From Ferrovum sp. JA12 (GTDB lineage Bacteria; Pseudomonadota; Gammaproteobacteria; Burkholderiales; Ferrovaceae): 64,000 bases of DNA. The stretch is taken from positions 909,750 to 973,749 of the forward strand of contig NZ_LJWX01000001.1 of NCBI RefSeq assembly GCF_001431705.1, in the 5' to 3' direction. The translations under genes and the position numbers were made by a program. Under the pieces are notes generated by a model, which had not been told where the DNA came from, made no database searches, and saw only the letters and a program-made list of their open reading frames with translations. Of the stretch, positions 58,791 through 64,000 are shown piece after piece (within the stretch, counting starts at the first letter, position 1; every line of letters starts with the position of its first letter).

Positions 58791-60314
58791 ATGATTTTTG
58801 TATATTGCATACAGCTGGTTGCTCAAATTTTTCCTCTGGTTTTTTTTCATTTTTTCCGAGATTTGTTCTTTTCGCATGTTTGGAGACAGTATCAACAGAG
58901 CAGTTCATTGGCTGCTTTTAGATGTGATAACCAAGGTTTAATTCTTAATATCAATACAGTAGGCGAGGAATTACTCGGATATAAGCAGGCGGAAATTAAA
59001 GGCTTGGGGCTTGATGACGTTACATACACAGAGGATCTTGAAAATGAAAAAATACTTATTAATGAATTAATTCAAGGAGTATTCCCATTACTCACCAGAC
59101 AGAAGCGCTATATCAGAAAAGATGGAAAAGTGATTTTGGCGTTAGCTACACTGACTATAAAAAGAACCTTTTTAGGTTATCAATATTTCGGCTTTATAAA
59201 GTTAATTGACAACAGTCCCGTCCATCAACAAATATCTCATCAAGCTTTGGCTACTATTAATCACGAAATTAGACATTCGCTACAAAATATTGTTGTATTA
59301 GGGCATCAATTATTAGAAAGTCCTGCGTTAGACGGTGTTAAAAAAGCTGCTAACTCTATCTTGCAATCTGGCCACCAAATTAAACATATCCTTGATTATT
59401 TCTACACTTCAGACTTTGTCTATCCGCCGTTAAACAATATTTTATTTAATACATTTCAACCCTTTACTCTGATTGACAATTTATTTACCTATTATCAAGT
59501 AAGGGCCACGCTTAAAGACTTACAATGGCATACAACGTTTTCTGGTAAACAAAATCTTTATGTTGTGGGTAACGATGTTTTTTTACAGCAGATTATTCAT
59601 AATCTTCTTAGTAATGCCGTTGAGTACACACACCAGGGATTTATTCATATTGATTATCAGCTTGTTTTACATCGTCATGAGGGGAAGGCAGTATTAAATT
59701 TAATAATTCAAGACACGGGACCAGGTTTTTCCTTTCATGAAAATATTGTGGCAAATACCGACCATAGAGACATTAATACTCGGCGCGGGTTAGGTTTACC
59801 TATTATTAATCAATTAATTACCTTGCTAAACGGCCGCTGTTTGGTTGATTCCAATACGCAAGGGAGTCGCGTTAGCATTAGTATTCCATTTACAGTGGCA
59901 TCAAGCCAACATGTACCTCGATTGACGAATAAAAAGCCCAAAAAACCGATTAAAATTCTAATTCTTGATGATGACAGTTTACATGTTTGGTGGCTAAAAA
60001 AAATGATAGAGGTGTTACCCTGTGAACCCGTTGTGGTAGACACGACTGAAAAGGCAAGAGAGACGCTATTACATACTCAATTTGATTTATTAATATTTGA
60101 TTTAAATCTTGAATTAACCAATAGTTCTTCATTGATTCGAGAGATTTACCATTCAAAGGCTCAATTTTTGTATCAGCAAATTTTTGTCATAACAGGATTT
60201 GATGAATTATCGCGGGAAGTGGCTACGGTGATACCTTATGTTGATAAGGTCTTTACTAAACCCATTAATCAGCATGATTTTTTACAAGAACTTCACTTAC
60301 TGTATGACCATTAA
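58791..60314 (+). CDS. hybrid sensor histidine kinase (PAS, HisKA, HATPase, receiver)
   Basis: A 507-residue protein. One hydrophobic N-terminal segment (residues 1-22), a PAS domain (about 38-140), HisKA with H158 (INHEIRHSL), HATPase with N275 (NLLSNAVEYT), DTGPGF 308-313 and GLGL 333-336, and a receiver with D394/D395, acceptor D437 and K490 (TKP). The signal is unknown; PAS may sense redox or small molecules. It lacks a DNA-binding response regulator nearby. Its last 50 bases overlap the convergent MFS gene. Confidence 0.88.
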   Translation: MIFVYCIQLVAQIFPLVFFHFFRDLFFSHVWRQYQQSSSLAAFRCDNQGLILNINTVGEELLGYKQAEIKGLGLDDVTYTEDLENEKILINELIQGVFPLLTRQKRYIRKDGKVILALATLTIKRTFLGYQYFGFIKLIDNSPVHQQISHQALATINHEIRHSLQNIVVLGHQLLESPALDGVKKAANSILQSGHQIKHILDYFYTSDFVYPPLNNILFNTFQPFTLIDNLFTYYQVRATLKDLQWHTTFSGKQNLYVVGNDVFLQQIIHNLLSNAVEYTHQGFIHIDYQLVLHRHEGKAVLNLIIQDTGPGFSFHENIVANTDHRDINTRRGLGLPIINQLITLLNGRCLVDSNTQGSRVSISIPFTVASSQHVPRLTNKKPKKPIKILILDDDSLHVWWLKKMIEVLPCEPVVVDTTEKARETLLHTQFDLLIFDLNLELTNSSSLIREIYHSKAQFLYQQIFVITGFDELSREVATVIPYVDKVFTKPINQHDFLQELHLLYDH

Positions 60315-61464
60315 ATTTAAATGACATAATGAGGCTTCCTAAGCCCATGGAACCGCAGGCAAAAAACCAAGCGATGAGATGATGCTGTCCACCTAATAAA
60401 TCCAAAACCATTCCCACTATAATGGGACCTATAAAGCCTGCACCAAAGCCTGCTAGGGAATAGATGGCCATGGTGGCTCCCCGTACTGTCTTGGGTGTGA
60501 CTGAAATTAATCCTGCTGTGAGCGCCCCAGAATCTGCCATGACGAAAAAGAAATACAAGGGTAGTAATATAAGAAGTATTTCTATGTGATATACGAATAG
60601 ACCACATCCCCATGCGAGGATACCTGACAACATCATCACTCGTTTAATGAAATGTGAGCGACTACGCGTTGAGGCGAATTCATTTCCTAAAATACTGGCT
60701 GGGATACCTATTAAATTAATGAGAGCTGCTGTGAGTGTGGCTGAATATCGGCCATGCAGTGCCTCAGTTAGAATGACTACTATCCATGAGCGAAAAGCAA
60801 ACAGTTCCCAGCAATGTACTGCATAGCCCATTATAAAGTTTCTGATCAGTTTATCTTTGAGGGCTTGTACTTGCCCTGTTAACAGCGTTCTGGTTATTTT
60901 TGTTTTATGATGAATAGGCTTGAGTAAGATATGGGTGACGATAGCCGCTAAGAGGGGAAGAATAGCGTTGATGATAAATACTGAATTTAATGAGAATAAA
61001 TGACTTATCCCACCCGTCATTGCATAGGATACTGAGGCACCTATACCGAAGGTGGAGGTGTAAAAGGCAACATATCGCGTTTGTAAGTAGTCAGGCAAGC
61101 GATCTGTTAACGCCCTTAAACCGGGCATGTAGGTCCCTGCCAGCCCAGCACCGCAGAGTAATTGTGCGAGACAACCCAAATACCAGTTACGGGCTATCAC
61201 TAAAAATAGAAAGCTTCCTATTCCAGCTAACAGGCATCCTGCGATATAAATTTTTTTTGCATCCAGTCTGTCAGTGGCGCCGGAGAGGTGTGAGATACTA
61301 GCGAGATATCCTAGAAAATAAGATCCTCCAAGAAGCCCTGCTTGGGTGGCGTTCATATGCCAATTTAAACTTAGTTGAGGTAGCAACGCGGGGACCGCTG
61401 AGAAGGGCGCCATAGTTAAGATTTCAGTGCCACACAAAAGAAGTAAAAGTTTAATGGGGGGCAT
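60265..61464 (-). CDS. MFS transporter
   Basis: A 399-residue major facilitator with about twelve helices; the loop 2-3 region (LSGATDRLDAKKIY) has the shape of the family D-x-x-G-R motif. Substrate unknown. I use ATG at 61462-61464 because AGGACAATTA precedes it at the right distance; an ATG at 61513-61515 lies four bases from the divergent aceK start and leaves no room for a promoter. The 3' end overlaps the kinase gene. Confidence 0.85.
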   Translation of the reverse strand: MPPIKLLLLLCGTEILTMAPFSAVPALLPQLSLNWHMNATQAGLLGGSYFLGYLASISHLSGATDRLDAKKIYIAGCLLAGIGSFLFLVIARNWYLGCLAQLLCGAGLAGTYMPGLRALTDRLPDYLQTRYVAFYTSTFGIGASVSYAMTGGISHLFSLNSVFIINAILPLLAAIVTHILLKPIHHKTKITRTLLTGQVQALKDKLIRNFIMGYAVHCWELFAFRSWIVVILTEALHGRYSATLTAALINLIGIPASILGNEFASTRSRSHFIKRVMMLSGILAWGCGLFVYHIEILLILLPLYFFFVMADSGALTAGLISVTPKTVRGATMAIYSLAGFGAGFIGPIIVGMVLDLLGGQHHLIAWFFACGSMGLGSLIMSFKFNGHTVSEVLVKNHAD

Positions 61465-61518
61465 TAATTGTCCTGATAGGCAACGATGAAAGGGTTTAAC
61501 CACTAATTTCAACATAAA

Positions 61519-63405
61519 ATGATGTCGATATCCACTGCCACCTCTCTGTCTCGGCCTAACACGGTTGCCCAAGTTGTAGCCCAAGCGCTATTGGATGGTT
61601 TTAATCGCCATTATCGTCTCTTTCGTGAAGCTTCACAAAGAGCCACGTATTTGTTTGAACAACAAAACTGGGCTGAGTTGCAACAAATTGCTGTTGAACG
61701 AATTGAGTTTTATGACCGTCGCGTTCACGAGTCTGTTAAGAATCTTGTAGAAAAGTTTAATGCCGATGCGCTGGATGATGATACTTGGCAACAAATAAAG
61801 CTAGAGTACATTGTGTTGTTAACAGACCACAAACAGCCTGAGTTAGCGGAAAGCTTTTTTAATTCAGTATTTTGTCAAATTCTTCACCGTTCTTACTACA
61901 ATAATGATTTTATTTTTGTTAGAGCGGGCGTTTCAACTGAGCATATTGACTCGGATCCACCTGCCTATCGTTGTTATTACCCATTACAAGATGGATTAAG
62001 GTCAGTGATTAGGCAAATTTATCAAGATCTTCATTTCATTAAACCTTTAACCTGTCTGCAAAGGGATACAAGAAGGTTGCTCAGAATATGGCGCACTCAC
62101 CTAGACTACCCCTTGGTATTAGAGGCTAACCATCAAATTCAAATCTTAAGTAGTGTATTTTACCGAAATACTTCCGCCTATCTGATTGGAAGAATGATAA
62201 ATGGGGGGAACCAATATCCTTTTGTGGTTTCACTCATGCACGATAATTGTGGGGGGATTGAGGTGGATTCTTTATTACTCACCCCTGAACAACTGTCCGT
62301 GTTGGTGAACTCTAGTCGTGCATATTTCTTTGTGGATATGGAAGTGCCTTCAGCGTTTGTGGAGTTTTTGCATAGTATGTTACCGCAGAAACCCAAAGCT
62401 GAGCTGTATAGTATCTTGGGGCTTCATAAGCAAGGTAAAACGCTTTTTTATCGCGATTTTTTACATCACTTAAAATATTCTAGTGATGATTTTATCGTGG
62501 CTCCAGGGATTAGAGGTCTGGTAATGGCTGTTTTTACTCTCCCTTCCTATCCATATGTCTTTAAGGTTATCAAAGACGTTATTTCGCCGCCAAAGCAGAT
62601 TCATCGCGAGCAAGTGAAAGCCAAATATCTGTTGGTTAAACAACATGATCGGGTAGGGCGTATGGCTGATACTATGGAGTACTCCAATGTCGCTTTTCCT
62701 AAACATCGATTTACGCAAGAGCTGTTAGAAGAATTACGCAAACTCGCACAATCGCAAATCGAAGAGACTGAAGATACCTTGATTATCAAGCATCTTTATA
62801 TTGAGCGACGGATGGTCCCACTCAATATATATATGGATAAAGCGAATGATGAACAGATTGCCCATGCCATTGCAGAGTTTGGTGATGCCCTGAAAGATTT
62901 GGCTGCAGTCAATATTTTTGCGGGAGACTTATTATTTAAGAATTTTGGTGTCACCCGTTTTGGTAGAGTGGTTTTTTATGATTATGATGAGATTGATTAC
63001 ATTACCAATTGTCATTTTAGGAAAATTCCACCCCCTCGTTTTGAGGAAGATGAATTATCTGCTGAACCTTGGTATTCAGTGGATCCCAATGATATTTTTC
63101 CCGAAGAGTTCGAGTATTTCTTGTTAACGGACCCTAAGGTCAGGCAGTATTTTTTGGAAAAGCATAGTAATTTATTGGATGCTACTTGGTGGCAATCGAT
63201 TCAAGAAGAAATAAAGAATGGAAGAGTGGTTGATGTATTCCCTTATTCCCAGGAGCAAAGATTTTCTGTGATTTTTAAAAAAGGCTTTCCTATTCAGAGA
63301 AGAATGGCTAGGGATAAGGCTTTTCTGGGTTTGGCGAGTCATGAAAGAGCGCTGAGCACAGGAAGAAAACGCCCCCTTGGACGATTTTCATTTGACAGCG
63401 ATTAA
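61519..63405 (+). CDS. aceK: isocitrate dehydrogenase kinase/phosphatase AceK
   Basis: A 628-residue bifunctional enzyme that phosphorylates and dephosphorylates isocitrate dehydrogenase, sending carbon through the glyoxylate shunt. The kinase nucleotide loop is APGIRGLVMAVFTL, with YVFKVIKD (lysine) next, and FLGLASHERALSTG near the C terminus is usual. Start may be either of two adjacent ATGs (61519 or 61522); neither has a good ribosome site. aceA and aceB are not nearby. Its final codons contain a strong promoter for the following tRNA and rRNA genes. Confidence 0.97.
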   Translation: MMSISTATSLSRPNTVAQVVAQALLDGFNRHYRLFREASQRATYLFEQQNWAELQQIAVERIEFYDRRVHESVKNLVEKFNADALDDDTWQQIKLEYIVLLTDHKQPELAESFFNSVFCQILHRSYYNNDFIFVRAGVSTEHIDSDPPAYRCYYPLQDGLRSVIRQIYQDLHFIKPLTCLQRDTRRLLRIWRTHLDYPLVLEANHQIQILSSVFYRNTSAYLIGRMINGGNQYPFVVSLMHDNCGGIEVDSLLLTPEQLSVLVNSSRAYFFVDMEVPSAFVEFLHSMLPQKPKAELYSILGLHKQGKTLFYRDFLHHLKYSSDDFIVAPGIRGLVMAVFTLPSYPYVFKVIKDVISPPKQIHREQVKAKYLLVKQHDRVGRMADTMEYSNVAFPKHRFTQELLEELRKLAQSQIEETEDTLIIKHLYIERRMVPLNIYMDKANDEQIAHAIAEFGDALKDLAAVNIFAGDLLFKNFGVTRFGRVVFYDYDEIDYITNCHFRKIPPPRFEEDELSAEPWYSVDPNDIFPEEFEYFLLTDPKVRQYFLEKHSNLLDATWWQSIQEEIKNGRVVDVFPYSQEQRFSVIFKKGFPIQRRMARDKAFLGLASHERALSTGRKRPLGRFSFDSD

Positions 63406-63420
63406 TAAACTGGGTATAGT
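63392..63420 (+). promoter_or_regulatory. consensus sigma-70 promoter for tRNA-fMet and the rRNA operon
   Basis: TTGACA (63392-63397), 17-base spacer and TATAGT (63415-63420), almost a consensus promoter, lying inside the last codons of aceK and directly beyond its stop. Expected transcription start near 63427, 14 bases before the tRNA. Confidence 0.8.
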
Positions 63421-63440
63421 TACTGACTCTACTCAACGGA

Positions 63441-63517
<77 letters not shown>

Positions 63518-63526
63518 GATTGAGAA

Positions 63527-63538
63527 TGTTCTTTAAAA
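63527..63538 (+). promoter_or_regulatory. boxA antitermination site in the rRNA leader
   Basis: TGTTCTTTAAAA resembles boxA (TGCTCTTTAACA), which recruits NusB and NusE so that RNA polymerase passes through Rho-dependent stops in rRNA genes. It lies about 100 bases before 16S rRNA and after the tRNA. Confidence 0.7.
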
Positions 63539-63636
63539 TTTAGATAAACCGATAGGTGTGGGTACTAGTGAGGACATTAGTATTAGCACTTATAAATTTC
63601 CGTTAGGTTATTTTGAGTGGATTTTGAATAGAGATT

Positions 63637-64000
<364 letters not shown>

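Noticed and set aside
61465..61584. Longer N terminus for the MFS transporter
   Set aside because: It would overlap the divergent aceK start; ATG 61464 has the good ribosome site.

Overview
The window reads as a chromosomal segment of a moderately AT-rich betaproteobacterium. The gene neighbourhoods (dnaG-rpoD, pepA-holC-valS with divergent lptF, aceK, CydP-type small oxidase subunit), the start of a betaproteobacterial-looking 16S rRNA gene and the protein style all fit. A sulfide-oxidising or acidophilic relative such as Ferrovum is a guess from the sulfide:quinone oxidoreductase and base composition; nothing here proves genus.

Layout. 1-2529: end of dnaG and rpoD. 2624-3022: a tRNA-Ile(CAU) gene split by a 245-nt group I intron, with promoter and terminator. 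3030-5690: a more GC-rich, decayed island with a broken phospholipase-D (DrmC-like) gene, an intact Fic protein and unrecognised remnants. 5670-14488: minus-strand housekeeping (MBL-fold persulfide-dioxygenase-like enzyme, FKBP, HrpA, ArnT-like glycosyltransferase, bL31, Rho, thioredoxin). 14759-20379: 7Fe ferredoxin and an AddB/AddA-like repair pair. 20460-31751: sodB, aceE, moaC, a BepA-type protease, pepA-holC-valS and an lptF that is not followed by lptG. 31787-34831: tRNA-Ser, serine hydrolase, a 45-aa exported peptide and an exonuclease. 34900-37410: cobalamin riboswitch, a frameshifted btuB and a DUF1289 protein. 37403-42002: nuclease fusion, exported peroxiredoxin, MpaB-like oxygenase, small proteins, TauE/SafE exporter and a BigR/SqrR-type repressor. 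42051-53379: an 11-gene operon. 53413-63405: redox, membrane, signalling and aceK genes. 63392-64000: promoter, initiator tRNA, boxA and start of 16S rRNA.

The centrepiece is 41667-53379. A repressor with two cysteines spaced as in persulfide sensors is divergent from one operon encoding an RND tripartite efflux pump, a YgaP-like membrane protein, type I sulfide:quinone oxidoreductase, rhodanese, the complete cytochrome bd oxidase (CydP, A, B, X) and a methyltransferase. A consensus promoter with a perfect AT palindrome at its expected start site precedes it, and a strong hairpin terminator ends it. Read together it looks like a persulfide-responsive sulfide defence and respiration unit: sulfide is oxidised by SQR into the quinone pool, quinol is reoxidised by the sulfide-tolerant bd oxidase, sulfane sulfur is handled by rhodanese, and TauE and the RND pump may remove products. 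The link of the RND pump to sulfur is inference.
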